Source: Eleginops maclovinus (taxonomy: Eukaryota > Chordata > Actinopteri > Perciformes > Eleginopidae). Taken from it: a stretch of 64,000 nt of DNA. Shown here in pieces: positions 36,491 through 50,726 of the stretch (position 1 is the first letter of the stretch; the number at the start of each line of letters is the position of its first letter). The stretch is from assembly GCF_036324505.1 (NCBI RefSeq), contig NC_086360.1, forward strand, positions 6,865,226 to 6,929,225, read 5' to 3'. The notes under the pieces were generated by a model, which ran no database searches, was not told the DNA's origin, and was given only the letters and a program-made list of their open reading frames with translations. The position numbers were made by a program, and so were the translations under genes.

Positions 36491-39400
36491 TTTGTGAATA
36501 AATGGATGACCTTTATAATCCGTTACAACTTCCATTGTCTCATTTAGCCACTTGATGGCACCAGCCTTAACTGTGATATCTTTAAAATGTACAACTCGGG
36601 TATTTAGTGATGTATTTTATTTTTGAAAAGAAACAAACGTTAAAATACATGTTATTATAGACCTTATTTCAGGCACCTAAGTAAAAAAAAAACATTACAA
36701 TTCCAAGTTTTGTGTGTGATTTCTGAATCAGATTCTTTCTTTTACTGTCTCTTTAGAATCTGTTATTTTCCTAATGCATTATTTTGGGGAGTGACATTAG
36801 CGCCCACGTACTATATTTTGATATGCACGCACAACAATGTGGCATGATTACATTTGCTATGGTTATGTCAAGGCAACTCAAAACACATTTAAATATGGTG
36901 AGAGAGTATGTTTCATTTTTAACAATAATGTGTAATGGACGATGAAAGGAAAATATCAAAGCTTTATGTCTCTCCAGATCTCGTACCTGCTAAAATGACA
37001 TAAGATATACTGTATAGTTTTGTACAATACATGACAAATATCAGACAAGACGAATCACGATCCCAATGGTCCCTCTTTTGCTTTTTTATCTTTCTTTCTT
37101 ATCATAAACGCTCTGCAGCGGAACATTGCTTGTGTATAAATGAAGCTAGTTGAAGCTGAGCCTCTCCTTTTAGTCGCAGCGACACACAATATGTCTAATG
37201 AGGCATCAGGATGAAGTAGTTTGTTGTCTCGTGTAACCAGATGGATGTAGGCTGTGATTAAAACCAATTAACTCTCCCCCAGATCTAAACAACTTTTCTG
37301 TCATTAATGCACATATTTTACACCTCATTAGGGGCACGGTGATTGGAGGTACGGGCGAAAAAAAGAGAAAGGAGAGTCATTTGCATTTTAGATTCACAAT
37401 ATGCTTAGGATAGGGAAAACGGGATATGTATGCAGAGAGTAAGAAAGATGATGGGAACGGGCTTAAAACACTCCAGGCCACATCTGTGTGTGCTGAACGA
37501 GCTTCTGGAGGTGACACATGACTTCTACTAATTAACTGTAAGATTTTTTGGGGGGGGACGATGGTGTAATGGCCGTGGCAATCATTTCCCCTCCTCCCCC
37601 TCCCTGCGCTGAAATGTGCATCGTGGGGTGAAACGGGCAAGATGTTAACTAATTTTATTTTTAATCTTCCCTTTTGCCGCCGAGCGTGTCGTTCGGGCAT
37701 CGCGTCTTCTGAAATTTCCTCGCCTCTTTCATGGAAACATATTGGGGCAGAATTTGCCAGCTGTCGGCCTCCTCTCCCTTCTGCTGCCATTATCCTCAGG
37801 CCCCACCCCACCTTATGGCCGGCCAGCCTGCCAGGAACGGGGCCCTTCCAAAATCAAAAGGTGGCTCTTTTCAATTCAGGCCGTCGTTGCACGTCCCCAA
37901 ACCAATACTTCTACCCCCCCACCCCTCACCCTTCACCCTCCACCCGTGCCTACAACGTAGACGCTTCACAAACACGCGATACATGTTTTTTGCCACGATG
38001 CATATCATACACAAGGCAGGGCTTTGGCTCTCCAACTCGTGTTAGTGCCTCTCATGTGACCATATGCCAACCCCTCCATCCCCCTCACCCACACCCACCC
38101 TCCCCCTCCATTCCTACTACTACTATACCACCCTTACCAACCTCATCCTCCCTCAATATGTTTGTCTCAGCATCGGGATGCACACAATCTATAGAAAATG
38201 CTTTTCACAATTACAATACCGTTCCATTTGCTCCTCTTTCAGTGGTTTCATTCTCATTCACACAAAATAAGGACTTTATAGTTTTCACCTGACTGGTGAA
38301 CACTTTGTTTGTGAATTGGGCTAAGTAAAAGCAAAACAACCACAAGCTTTGTATAGACATAATATCATAATAAATGAACTAAATAAGAATCAAAGAAAGT
38401 AAAAAAAATGAGATGGCAACACTGCATCTCCGTGTGTGACCTGATGATATAAAGATAAAATAAAAAAGTTAAATAATCTATAAATAAATATAACCTTGGG
38501 AATGTTGCATAAAAAATCAATAATGTGTACATACAATGCAATGCACTTTGGATACATCCATATAAAACACTCAAGCAGTGTAACAAAGATACCCATAATT
38601 AATTATCTGATCTACAGTTTATTATAATTTACTGGTTTATGGGAGGAGCATAGCTCAGTTTCAGATTCTGGATATGTGGAGGGAACTTTGGGATTCAAGC
38701 AACAATTATGGGTTCAAGATTTTCATAATCAAATTTAAATTCACCAAAATTAATGACTTTTGAATATCCATATAGATTTACTATTTTGAGTGAAAATCAA
38801 AACACATGTGAAAAGTAAATACTATAAGAATGTTTTCATTGATGTTCTTGTGATCGGCGTTTTAATAATCTATTTGAGCTTTTGTCCGAATTTGCTGTTT
38901 GCCTTTTGGAAGCCAGTTTTTGATTCGTAATCAGTATCAGTGGTACCACTGCTGCAGTGGACTGTCGTTAATATCTCCCCCACATTAAGTGAGTCTATCT
39001 CCTGCGAAGCCTGTCCAGTGGATTAAGTAAGGCTGAGTTACTTCCTCTGCCCTCAGGCTGTGTGTCATATGCTGCTTCAGGACCTGAGGGACAGAGGGGC
39101 CTCGTCCCTGTTGTTCTCTGATGGAATCTAGCTTCCACTGAGATCTATGAAACGTCTACATGCTATGTTATGGCTCGTCACTTATGGGCCTTGCGTGGTT
39201 TCAAAAAGCCTTGTCAAAGTGAGTGTAATATGGCTGGGTGGGAGAGTAGGTTGTCAAAATGATGTTTGGACACTTTCAGGGATCCCTGAGGTGATTCCTC
39301 AGGAAACATTGGAGTGTCTTTGAGTCACTACAAATGATCCAACTGAATTTGTATTATAGTTTTTGTTACTTTGGTCCAAACCACTGTAAACGCGTTGTGG

Positions 39401-40540
39401 ACTTTGGATTGTTGGTTTTTCCGTTCTCATTGTGTTTGTGCAACGAAACCCGGAATTTGTAAATTGAAAACACAAATGTTCATATCAGATCATATGTGTC
39501 CTACATATATCTATTTTTCGTTCATATGGATATTTTAGGTGTTTTTTTTTAACATAACTTCCACCCAGGAGGTTACCTTTTCATTATGATTTGTTTGTCT
39601 GTGCGTCACCATGATAAGGGTAAAAGGAAGCCATGCGCCAAGGAAGATCTCATTAAACCTTAGATGAGACTACGAAAAATACTAAAGCAGATAATTGCAG
39701 TGCTACATTATTGACAGAAATAACGTCTGTTTCGTGGATGGATGGTACCAATATAACCTGTCCAACTCTGAAAAATGTAAATTCATATCACTGGTGAACA
39801 AAGTTCTTCAACCGTTGTACCTCCAAACAAACTATTGATCCACAAACAGGAAAAATGTTCCTTACATGTTGAAGGATTTGTATTGAGCATGCTGGTGTTG
39901 GATTTAGAGGTCAGTTAGTTTTTGCTGCAGCTTGGGTTCCTCTCTCCCGGGGCCAGCTAACTGGTGCTGTTGGAACGGCGGTACATGGCTGGCATTTCCT
40001 CATTAGGATATTCGTTAGCCTCATTTTGCCGCTGTCACAGCCAATCTCTGTTACATCTCTCCACCGTTGTCGTTTCAGAGAGGGAGAAAGACAACGGGAG
40101 AATCCATCTGAATATCTCAATACATACTCTCTTCTCTATTCAAGGGCTCGAGGCCCATTAGTAGAATGGGGAGATTGTAAAAGAGCCTCGGATGGTTTAG
40201 CTAAAAAGACAACAGCGTGAAGAAATGTCCAAGAAAGTATGATTTAATCCGAGGTTGACGGACATTAAAACATTAAAACTTAAAATGTTGTATTGTTAGA
40301 TGTTTGTTCTTTTAAATAAAAGAGCTGTTGCTTACTGTGAAAATAACAGTATGTTGGTTTCAGACCCACTATTTACTTTTGGATCATTAATTGTCCTTTA
40401 TGAGTCCTGAATTTTGAATACAATATAACCTAAAATAGATTGCGTGAAATAATGATTGTTTTTCGTTTTTTTATTTTATTTTGTCTGTGACATCATTTAT
40501 GTTTTTAGATGTATGGGTATTATGTTGTCCAATCTCAATC
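36491..40540. other. Non-coding; C-rich unique blocks at 37540-38130
   Basis: No gene recognised. The 37540-38130 part holds C-rich and T-rich runs with several overlapping open frames on both strands, up to 216 codons, but these are low complexity and carry no domain. A short AT-rich unique piece at 37260-37350 could be a conserved element. The rest is AT-rich. Confidence 0.4.
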
Positions 40541-40735
40541 CAATATCACAAATTACATATTTCAAGGGGCTCTGCAGTTTGTACAGAATATAAAGCCCTT
40601 TGTCCTGAGACCCACCCACGCATCGTACAAGGAAAAAACTTAATGGAGAAACAATATTTAAACCCTCAGGGAGAGCAACAGAGCAAGGATCCCTAACCAA
40701 GGATGAGGAGATATGCAGTAGGTGTCATGTGTGTA
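40541..40735. repeat. Probable interspersed repeat, class unknown
   Basis: Contains GCAGTTTGTACAGAATATAA, GAGACCCACCCACGCATC and CAGGGAGAGCAACAGAGCAA followed by GGATCCCTAACC. I recall very similar phrasing as a dispersed repeat in fish genomes, but no second copy lies in the window. Confidence 0.4.
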
Positions 40736-40878
40736 AATTGAGAGGATAACACAGTTAAAACATGCAGTCAAAATGTAAGAAAAGATAATGTGTCTATATA
40801 TAAGAGGAAGCACTTTTCATTGCATGCCTAAAAACATGTATCACTGTTCAATTTGACAATTATAAGAATGTCAGCTGG

Positions 40879-41774
<896 letters not shown>

Positions 41775-42112
41775 AGAGGCCCTATTATGCTTTTTAGGCT
41801 TTTCCCTTTCCTGTAGATTGTTATATAGGTTTTTGTGCATGTAAATGGTCTGCAAAGGCTAAAAACAGTCGCAATTCTATTGGCTAGCGCTCCTACACAT
41901 TGTACCTGAAAGGGGAGGGAAATCTTTAAGTGGTTAACCAATCAAATCAGAGCAGACTGGGCTGTGGTTTCAGACAGAGGGTAAAGAGAGCTGTTGCAGT
42001 ACAGGCAGTATGAGAAAAATAATGAGCTTTTTAACATTAAAGCATGGAGACATGTCACAGTAGAGGCACAAAATGCAAATATGAAGCTGAAAATTAGTAT
42101 AATAGAGCCCCT
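41775..42112 (+). mobile_element. TTAA-family element (copy G)
   Basis: About 338 bp. The left end AGAGGCCCTATTATGC follows TCAA at 41771-41774 (a changed TTAA), and the right end GTATAATAGAGCCCCT is followed by TTAA at 42113-42116. Ends are inverted repeats of about 16 bp. The segment with the CCCAAAGTTCCC phrase has been lost relative to copy C. Confidence 0.82.
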
Positions 42113-42116
42113 TTAA

Positions 42117-45100
42117 AAAAAAGGGAACCAGGTAAGTGTTGTTAAGCTTCGTATTAAATTATTCATTCTAGGGGCAATGATGTGAGGCAACTTTATTACA
42201 ATCTAATCAAGGGTTAGGTGTTGTACACTTCCAACATAAAGGTATACAATTACTGAAATTAAAAAGTCACACTTGACAGCGCGATACGCATCCTCAGTAG
42301 AAGCAATAATTGTTTCCACTTATTCGTGGAAACTCTTGTTAGTTCCAGACACACTGCTGACTTCTAACTTAATCCGTCAGCTCAGCCAAATAATGTGCTT
42401 ATGCCCTTATCTGTATACTCCGTCCCTCTCTCAAATTGTATTTTGTTAACAAACATGAAAAATAGCAGGCATCAGATTGCACACACACACACACACACAC
42501 ACACCCTTGAGACTGTGTCCTCCTCCTGATATTGCCTTCCATCCCGGCGGATCTATTTGGAGATTGAGGATAGGGACGGGCCATTTTCAAAATGTTATAT
42601 TCACCCATCATGTGCTAAAAACATAGTCTGTCATAAAACTGATTATTTTTATGCTGTTAATGTGCATTGTGGGGGGAAAAAAGGATGGCAGGCAGTGAGA
42701 CGGAGGGGTGGAGTGGGGGATGATAGGGAGAACCTTGATTAAAGTAAGATGCATGCGCCCCTATGAATCAGAAAATATAAATCAAGAGTCAATGTAGCAG
42801 AGTGGAATCTCAGTGAGTAAACAGCCCATTAGGTTTTACTGAGCATCATCACGCTCTAAAGTGTCTCTCTTCTCCCTCTTTTTGTAAAAGCTTTCTTTTC
42901 TGCATCTCCTGATTCCTTAATGCTTCAACACACTGACTTTCTGCTTGACTTCTATAAATATGTAGCACTAAATATGTTGCATTTTATACATCCTCCAGTT
43001 TCCTCGGGGAGAGAAAAAATGTGTTTGTCGGCATGGTAAATAACTGCAGTCTGACAGGCTGTGGCATGACTGAGCTCCCCTCTGTGTTTGGTGTCTCTTC
43101 GACGCCTTGTCTCCTTTAACATGATTCACCAGAGCAATTATGGGTCACTTAGGCATGCTGCTGTTTTTGCTTTTGCCCACATCATCCACACGCATGGACC
43201 TTTTGCCCCCCCCCCCCCTGCACATCGGGCAGTAGGGCAGCTAAGGCCCGTTCACTGCAGCAGCAGCTAGACAATAGCAGATGCACTTCTCCAAAAAGAG
43301 ATGCAAGCGTAAGACGCGTGGCAGAAATGCGGGGGAATGGGGCGATTGCCCGGTTCATCTCTGCTGCTTGTCTTGTCTCGTTGAGTGTATGCGTTGTCCT
43401 GCTTCTTACAGGCAGCAGCTGAGCCAGTCGCAGTGGGGTCTGTGCACTCCCCACTCCACTCAGCCTGGCATCCGCCGGCTCCGGGGCTGACATTTCCAGA
43501 GGTGCTAAGTCACTCAGCATCTTGTTACGCCCTCTGACAAGTCAGGCTGCATCATAGCGAGCGCCAGCAGACTTGAGCCGAGGCCAGGAGGAGAGGCCTC
43601 TTTCACACAAGTCACTGATCTTCCCTGCTGGAGGTGCCGAGATCTCAAGGTGTTTACAGAAGATCGCACAACGTGTCAATCACGCTTTTGGCCCCGGCAC
43701 GCTACCCCTGGTGCTAGTCAGGTGTGAGTAGTGGTGCAAGATCGAGGCGGGGGATTGGGTGATGGAGAGAAAGGGCATCACAGTGACAGCTCCGCGGTGT
43801 CAGCGGTCAGATTGCCCAAAACCAAACTTCATGGCTGATTTTCTTGGGTGTATTGGTCGAGAGTGACACAAGTCCAACCGCCCAGAGGTAAAAATAGAAG
43901 CTTGATTCACTTGTCATTTTGCACCAAGTGCAGTCGCAACACACCATGAAGGAGTCCAGGATCATGTGCTCATTCGACCTGTCAGCCGGAGAGTTATTGG
44001 AGGGTTTAGAGAAAAGGTCACTCTACTGCTGAACTGACGGTTCAGTCAGTTAGTGAAGGAGGTGCGTACTGAGGAGTCCAGTCGTTAATGAGTGCTACTG
44101 CTGAGATACAGCTGCAGTGTCGACTCATCACCCAATACATTTATTGAAAAAAATTATCTGCCAAGATATTATATTACACATGTCTTAGAGAGTTAATGAG
44201 CATTTATTCCCAATTTAAAAACCATCTTCAAATTCTAGCTTTTTACTAAAAGAAATTCCAAACTTGTTGATTTTATTCATCTCGGCCTGCGTTTGAGAGA
44301 CAAACCAAGAGATATGATCCACTTTTCTGTTGGAACAAATTAAAACAACAGATGTAATTTGATGGCTCCATTTTTTATTCCTTTGAAGTCACTCAGACAA
44401 CGAGGGGAGGCAAAGAACCACTGTTCTATTATGCATGTGTTGCCATTACCCAGTGAAGAGCTCTTCCTGACAAGGTGGCGTATCCCATCATGAATTAATC
44501 ACCCTGCGCTATTCATCAGAGGTGACTTTGAATTTTTTTGTCGGCAAGTTAAAAAAGCCAGACTGAATTTTTTCCTGGGCATAATTTATTCAACTTTAGG
44601 TTAACGCAGTGCATTATCGACCGTGCCTCGGCGTACAATTGTCAAAATGAACTGAAGGATTTAATAATCTGCACGCAAAGATTAACAATAGAGAAATGAC
44701 AGTCAGTAGCAAAGGAAAGACAAATGACAACGTTCATTTCGAGTCTCGTCTGAATTTATAGAGTGGATCCCGAGTGTTTGACTTCTACTCTGATAATGGT
44801 TGCCTTCCTTTCAGATTACGTCACAGCAGAGCTCTTTTTACTGAAAGCTATCACTACACAGGACCAGGAAGGCCTGCCTGATAAGCCTGGCTCTCAAATT
44901 AATCTATTGGAAAAGGGGAATATTTGGCTATCAGCTCTAATTGTAACATGTTCTGCAAGGCTGATAGTAGTGCATGTGGTATGGACTACTAATTGACATG
45001 GTGAAGACAAAGGGAGCGTGCTCAATAAAAAGAAATGGGATGAGAGAGAAGAGAGAGTGAACAAGATGTAAAAGATATGCTGTTAGTGGAGAGTTACTAC

Positions 45101-46080
45101 AATGCCTTATATTCCAACCAACAGTTGGAAAAAGTCTAACTGAACGTGCCCAAATCAACTTTCAAGGGAAAGAGGGCACCTGATGTACTCCAAAACTCCT
45201 GCAAAAGAGGACATAAGCACAGACAGCGGATGCAAATTGGTTTTATCTGCTCTCTGAGCATGTGAATGATTTCCATTGATTAATGACTAGACCAGTCCTT
45301 ATAGCTTTCTATTTTGCCAACATCTGGAGCCCCTGGAAGAAGCAGAACTTGCTCATGACGAATGCTAAACTGTTAGCAATGATCTTGCAATCAATACTTT
45401 TAGCTAACATTACCATTAGCTTAAGTGTTAGCATTCACACTACTGAAAAGTGACATGAATCCTGCAAATAAGTCGTATCATTTGGAAAATGGGTTGGGCA
45501 AATTCAAGTTCAGAATAGTAATTTGACTTAAACCTGCATTATTTTTAATGACCAGCAGGAGGCGACTCCCCAGATTGCAAAAATAAAAACAAATGTATAG
45601 AAGTTTACGAAAAAATTTACATCTCACTTGATTTACTACCTCAGTAAACATGAGTTAATGTTAAATGTATCACATTATGGTCTCATCTAAAGTAAAATAT
45701 ATAGAAGATATGCTTAGGGGTATGTTGTTGGGGGTTGTGGCTATATCTGGGTGTTCTCATTGTTTTTGTCTTGTGAATTTAACCCTTTCAGGTTGTTTTT
45801 CAGTTCATGAGAGTACATTTTAACATTGAATCACCTTAAATCCTGTTACTATCATGCAATATTGAAATTTGTTTGGACAGTTCTCTACCTCAAATTTTGC
45901 CACAGTCTTGACGCAAAACTTTAGGCTTCTCAGTGGACTTTGTCTACTTCTTATACACAGTAAAGATTTAGCTTGACATTTTTGACACCCTTTGCAAAGC
46001 AAGCTTTTGCCAACATACATGCTGCTTTATAGCTTCTTTTGAGTTTCTGTCTCTCAGCAAAGTGTAAGCATGCAGACTAT
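42117..46080. other. Non-coding; candidate conserved block 44380-44770
   Basis: No gene recognised. There is a short (CA)n tract at 42479-42504. The block at 44380-44770 is unique and of mixed composition with several TTAAT and ATTA motifs. A GC-richer patch with CpGs lies at 43200-43800. The frames over these lack domains. Confidence 0.35.
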
Positions 46081-48390
46081 CCATCCATCCATCCATCTTC
46101 TCCCGCTTTTCCGTCAGGGTCGCGGAGGTAACAGCTCCAGCAGAGAGCCCCAAACTTTCCTTTCCCTGGCCACATCAACCAGTTCTGACTGGGGGATTCC
46201 AAGGCGCTCCCAGGCCAGCGAAGAGATATAATCCCTCCATCTGGTCCTAGGTCTACCCCTCGATCTCTTCCCAGCTGGACGTGCCTGGAACACCTCCCTA
46301 GGGAGGCACCCAGGTGGCATCCTCACTAGGTGCCCGAACCACCTCAACTGGCTCCTTTCAACGCGAAGGAGCAGCGGTTCTACTCCGCGTCCCTCCCGGA
46401 TGACTGAACTTCTCACGTTATCCCTAAGGGAGATGCCAGCCACCCTGCGGAGAAATCCCATTTCGGCCGCTTGTATCCGCGATCTCGTTCTTTCGGTCAT
46501 GACCCATCCTTCATGACCATAGGTGAGGGTAGGAACGAAGATGGCCCGGTAGACAGAGAGCTTTGCCTTCTGGCTCAGCTCTCTTTTCGTCACAACAGTG
46601 CGGTAAAGCGACTGCAGTACCTCTAACATAGAGGGCGGAGTTGTCGAATTCAGGAGTTCCTCAAAGTGTTCCTTCCACCGCCCTAACACAATATCAGTTG
46701 AGGTCAACAGCGTCCCATCCTTACTGTACACAGCTTGGATTGTTCCCTGCTTCCCTCTCCTGAGGTGTCGGACGGTTTTCCAGAACAACTTTGGTGCCGA
46801 CCGAAAGTCCTTCTCCATGGCTTCTCCGAACTTCTCCCACACCCGCTGCTTTGCCTTGGCCACGGCTGAGGCTGCTGCCCTTTGGGCCCGTCGATACCTT
46901 GCAACTGCGTCAGGAGTACCCAGGGATAACATATCCCGGAAGGCCTCCTTCTTTAGTCGGACGGCTTCCCTGACCACCGGTGTCCACCAGGAGGTTCGAG
47001 GGTTACCGCCCCTTGAGGCACCTAAAACCTTGAGACCACAGCTCCCCGCCGCAGCTTCGGCAATGGAGGCTTTGAACACCACCCACTCTGGTTCAATGTC
47101 CCCAGCTTCCACAGGGATGCCTGAAAAGCTCCGCCGAAGGTGTGAGTTGAAGGCCTCCTGGACTTGGGACTCCTCCAGACGTTCCCAGTTCACCCGCACT
47201 ACACGTTTGGGCTTACCAGGTCTGTCCAGAGGCTTCCCCCGCCACTCGACCCAACTCACCACCAGATGGTGATCAGTTGACAACTCCGCCGCTCTCTTCA
47301 CCCGAGTGTCCAAAACATGCGGCCTCAGTTCCGATGATACGATAACAAAATCGATCATGGACCTTCTGCCTAGGGTGCTCTGGTACCACGTACACTTATG
47401 AGCATCCTTATGTTCGAACATGGTGTTTGTTATGGCCAATCCATGACTAGCACAGAAGTCCAGTAACAAACCACCACTCCGGTTCAGATCAGGGGGGCCG
47501 TTCCTCCCAATCACGCCCCTCCAAGTGTCTCCATCATTGCCCACGCGTGCGTTGAAGTCTCCCAGCAAGACTAAGGAGTCCCCTTCAGGAGCCCCATACA
47601 GGACTTCTTTCAGAGTCTCCAAGAAGGCCGAACACTCTGAACTGCTGTTTGGTACATAGGCACACACAACAGTCAGAGTTTTTCCCCCCATGACCCGCAG
47701 GCGTAGGGAGGCGACCCTCTCTTCTACTGGGTTAAACTCCAACAAAGCGGCACTCAACCGGGGGCTTGTGAGTATCCCCACACCCGCTCGGCGCCTCACA
47801 CCCTGGGCAACTCCGGAGAAGAATAGAGTACAACCCCTATCCAGAAGTAAGGTTCCAGAGCCAACGCTGTGCGTAGAGGTGAGCCCCACCAGATCCAACT
47901 GGTAACGCTCCACCTCCCGCACAAGCTCCGGCTCCTTCCCCCCCAGAGAGGTGACATTCCACGTCCCCAAAGCCAGCTTCTGTCACCTGAGTCTGGTCCG
48001 TCGAGACCCTCTGCTTTCACTGCCACCCTTCTGGCAGCGCACCTGGCCCCATCGTTGTTTCCCGTAGGTGGTGGGCCCGCGGGACGGAGAAGCGGAGGTG
48101 TTGCCCACGTTGCTTATTCGGGCTGTGCCCGGCCGGGCTCCGTGGCAAGCCCGGCCACCAGACGCTCGCTGACGAGTCCTCCTTCTGGGCCTGGCTCCAG
48201 AAGGGGACCCCGGGCTTCCTCCGGGCCGGGTATCCTCGCTTCCAAGTGTGTTTTTCATGAGGTCTTTTTGAACCAATCTTAGTCTGGTCCCTTACCTGAG
48301 ACCAATTTGCCATGGGAGACCCTACCAGGAACACAAGGTTCCAGACAACACAGCCCCCAGGTTCATCGGGGCACACAAACCTCTCCACCA
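46081..48390 (-). mobile_element. Rex3-type (RTE) LINE with the RT core deleted
   Basis: Has the 5' end, endonuclease, linker, C-terminal tail and CATC/ATCC tail of Rex3, but 1008 bp (relative to the 11.1 kb copy) is missing at the junction 46620/46621. The lost part corresponds to 11691-12698 and spans RT motifs A, B and C. The length is an exact multiple of three, so the frame stays open across the junction. One extra base of homology lies at the junction. I could not find a target duplication. Confidence 0.9.
46114..48258 (-). pseudogene. Rex3 endonuclease fused to RT tail, RT palm missing
   Basis: From the first ATG at 48258 the frame is open to 46114 except for one stop, TGA at 47983-47985, where the 11.1 kb copy has CGA, a CpG-type change. 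Downstream of the stop 618 codons are open. Counting from 47970, the endonuclease motifs are GTWNVTSL at 2-9, GDFNA at 137-141, SMIDFVI at 204-210 and STDHHLV at 231-237, so its catalytic motifs look complete. The linker runs to SMLE at 447-450, and the protein then jumps straight to [10 protein letters not shown], skipping about 336 residues that include the FADD motif. The tail with [10 protein letters not shown] follows. If read from an internal start, it would be an endonuclease without polymerase. The TTG at 47970 is not a likely natural start. Confidence 0.85.
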
Positions 48391-49320
48391 CGATAAGGTG
48401 CTGGTTCTCGGAAAGGAATGCAGACTAAAGACAGCTTAATGTATTAGCATGTAGGCTGCTATCAGTGAACTAAGGATTTGCTTGAGTTAGCATTGGACTC
48501 CTGTGTGAACAGTTTTGTTGGGAAGAGTTTGTGAAGATTTTGTTGATGTTCTCAGTTAATTTGCCTCATGAGAAATAAATGTTCAGACATTTCTTGTCCC
48601 CTGTTAGTTGGCCTTACAGGGCTTCTTTCTTTCTTTGTTGTTCCTTGTTTGGACTTTCTCTGTGTCCCTTTTATTACTTTCTCTCTCTTCTTCCCTCTCG
48701 CTCGTTCTCTATTTCCCTCTCGGTCTCTGAAAGGAGTTCAGTTTGGGGAGAGGATGTGTGGAACAGCTGGGCCCCATCACTTCTCGTTGCGGGCCTGGGA
48801 GAGACATAGCTGACAGAGTGATGCACAGAGCCTGTCCTTGCTAATGACTGCGCCATTCTCCATCATTATCACCATCATTAGGAAATTAGGGGGACAGAAG
48901 GTATTTACTGTAAACCTGCCACCTCCCAAGGAGAGATAAATAGAAACTGATAAATGTGATCGTGTGACGCTGCCTGTCTATTAACCTTCCCATTTTCCAG
49001 CTCCAGCATATGCACATTTAACAATCATTAATATTCTTTAATTGGGCCAGATTTTTGTGAGGAAAAATACTCTGGAAGACGAAAGACTTGTAGTACTTGC
49101 AGATAGAGTTGAATGTTATACAGGTGCAGTAGTACAGTACCCTGAACACACTACCGCTTACAGTTAGCTCTGAGCTGTCACTATGCAAACTGCGGAAGTT
49201 CAGATTTATGTCATATACAATCACATAATAATGTGTGTTTTTGTTATTGTTACTGCTCCCAAAAAAGGATGGTACTTTGTGCTTGGACAATGGTGGTAAT
49301 TTTCTTGTTTTATTAACATG
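48391..49320. other. Non-coding
   Basis: No gene recognised. Pyrimidine-rich at 48620-48740. Confidence 0.45.
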
Positions 49321-49328
49321 TTCTACAC

Positions 49329-49884
49329 CATGGGTGTCCAAACTACGGCCTGGGGGCCAAATGCGGCCAGTGGCCTACTTTTAATTCGCCCTCATCAAAT
49401 GCTAAAAGTATAATGGAATATAGCCCACACCTGTAACTTGTGCTTTTCTTATATTGTACTTCTCAAATATGTACAAATGATATATTACACAGTAGTATTC
49501 ATGTGTTAATAAGACCAATTTTAAAATAAATTCAGTCAATTCAAGTTGAAAAATGTTTCAAACAAATCATTGTTGATGAAAAAAGACCAATATCTTATTT
49601 ACATAACAAACTTGAAATATACCCTTCATATTTCCCCTTTATTATAAGCAAGCTGAAGCTTTTTTAAGGAATGAGCTGCTGACTAAATAAATGAACGTCT
49701 ATGGAGAGCTGAGATGTTTCTTAAAGCATATTCAAGTATCAAGAATAATTTACCTACATTTGATTGATTTTGCTAACTTATAACTTAACTTATGAGGCAA
49801 TATACCTCAGCTCTAGTGAGGGGCCCAGACCTTTGTATGTTTTCCTTTATGTGGCCCTCAGGGAAAAATGTTTGGACACCCCTG
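49329..49884 (+). mobile_element. hAT-type non-autonomous element
   Basis: About 556 bp flanked by a perfect 8-bp duplication, TTCTACAC, at 49321-49328 and 49885-49892. Ends are inverted repeats: CATGGGTGTCCAAAC on the left and, on the other strand, CAGGGGTGTCCAAAC on the right. Eight-base duplications and ends starting CAGGGGTG are typical of hAT elements. The interior is AT-rich and encodes nothing. Confidence 0.88.
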
Positions 49885-49892
49885 TTCTACAC

Positions 49893-50029
49893 AGTGAATG
49901 TCACATTTTCTTTCTTAGACTTTATTGGACCACAAGTATTTCCCATTTAGATTTAGAATCTCTTTTACAACGTGATGCTATCCAAAACAGCAACATTGAA
50001 ATCTCACATAAACAAACAGACAACAGACT
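49893..50029. other. Non-coding spacer
   Basis: Short unique sequence leading into the AAAC repeat. Confidence 0.4.
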
Positions 50030-50060
50030 TCAAACAAACAAACAAACAAACAAACAAACA
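50030..50060. repeat. (CAAA)n microsatellite
   Basis: About eight CAAA units. Confidence 0.9.
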
Positions 50061-50397
50061 TTATATAAAACAATGGTAATGAGAAATGTGCAATTAATGT
50101 TTAAGAAATGCTGATGCCTGATGTGTAGATTGCAGGAAGACACTAGAATTTTGGTTTACATTTTACTAATTGAGCTCTACGGTGTGACAGACTAAATGCT
50201 AATGTACATCCTGCTAACTGCTTGGCAGCGCTACAGAGGGTTATTTTCTCTGTGCTACAGCTGGATAACAACAGGGCAGTACTGCTGTCAAGGGCAACCA
50301 AAAAAAAAAACACAAACCTTCCCAGTACATTTCGGTCTGGGGGGAAGACCAGCTTGCTCAGCATACAGTATGTTCTATGTGGATGCTTACTGTATGG

Positions 50398-50402
<5 letters not shown>
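50061..50402. other. Non-coding
   Basis: No gene recognised. Open frames running into the CA repeat are artefacts. Confidence 0.45.

Positions 50403-50459
<57 letters not shown>
50403..50459. repeat. (CA)n microsatellite, about 28 units
   Basis: Uninterrupted CA dinucleotides. Confidence 0.95.
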
Positions 50460-50463
<4 letters not shown>

Positions 50464-50726
50464 GACACACAGAATATGCTGGGGGCAAGGAGAATGTCGA
50501 TTGTAGGATAAAGTAAGCTTTCCAGACTGTTTCCGTATATCCACAGTGACATGTAACCTTGTTTCTGTGTGGACAGCAGATGTTTTGATCTGCATTTCTT
50601 CTGATTCTAAGCATTTTCTGCGAATTAATTTGAGCATTTATTAACCTGCAGAATTAGTGCAGTCATTCTTATAAAAATATTATATAAACCAAGGCGAATT
50701 ACAGAGGACTATATGTCTACCAAATA

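Noticed and set aside
37642..38292. 216-codon plus-strand frame
   Set aside because: Pro/Ser/Thr-rich translation of a C-rich region with other open frames overlapping. No domain.
38641..38694. GGAGGGAACTTTGGGATTC phrase like the TTAA family
   Set aside because: Only about 20 bases match, too few to call a copy.
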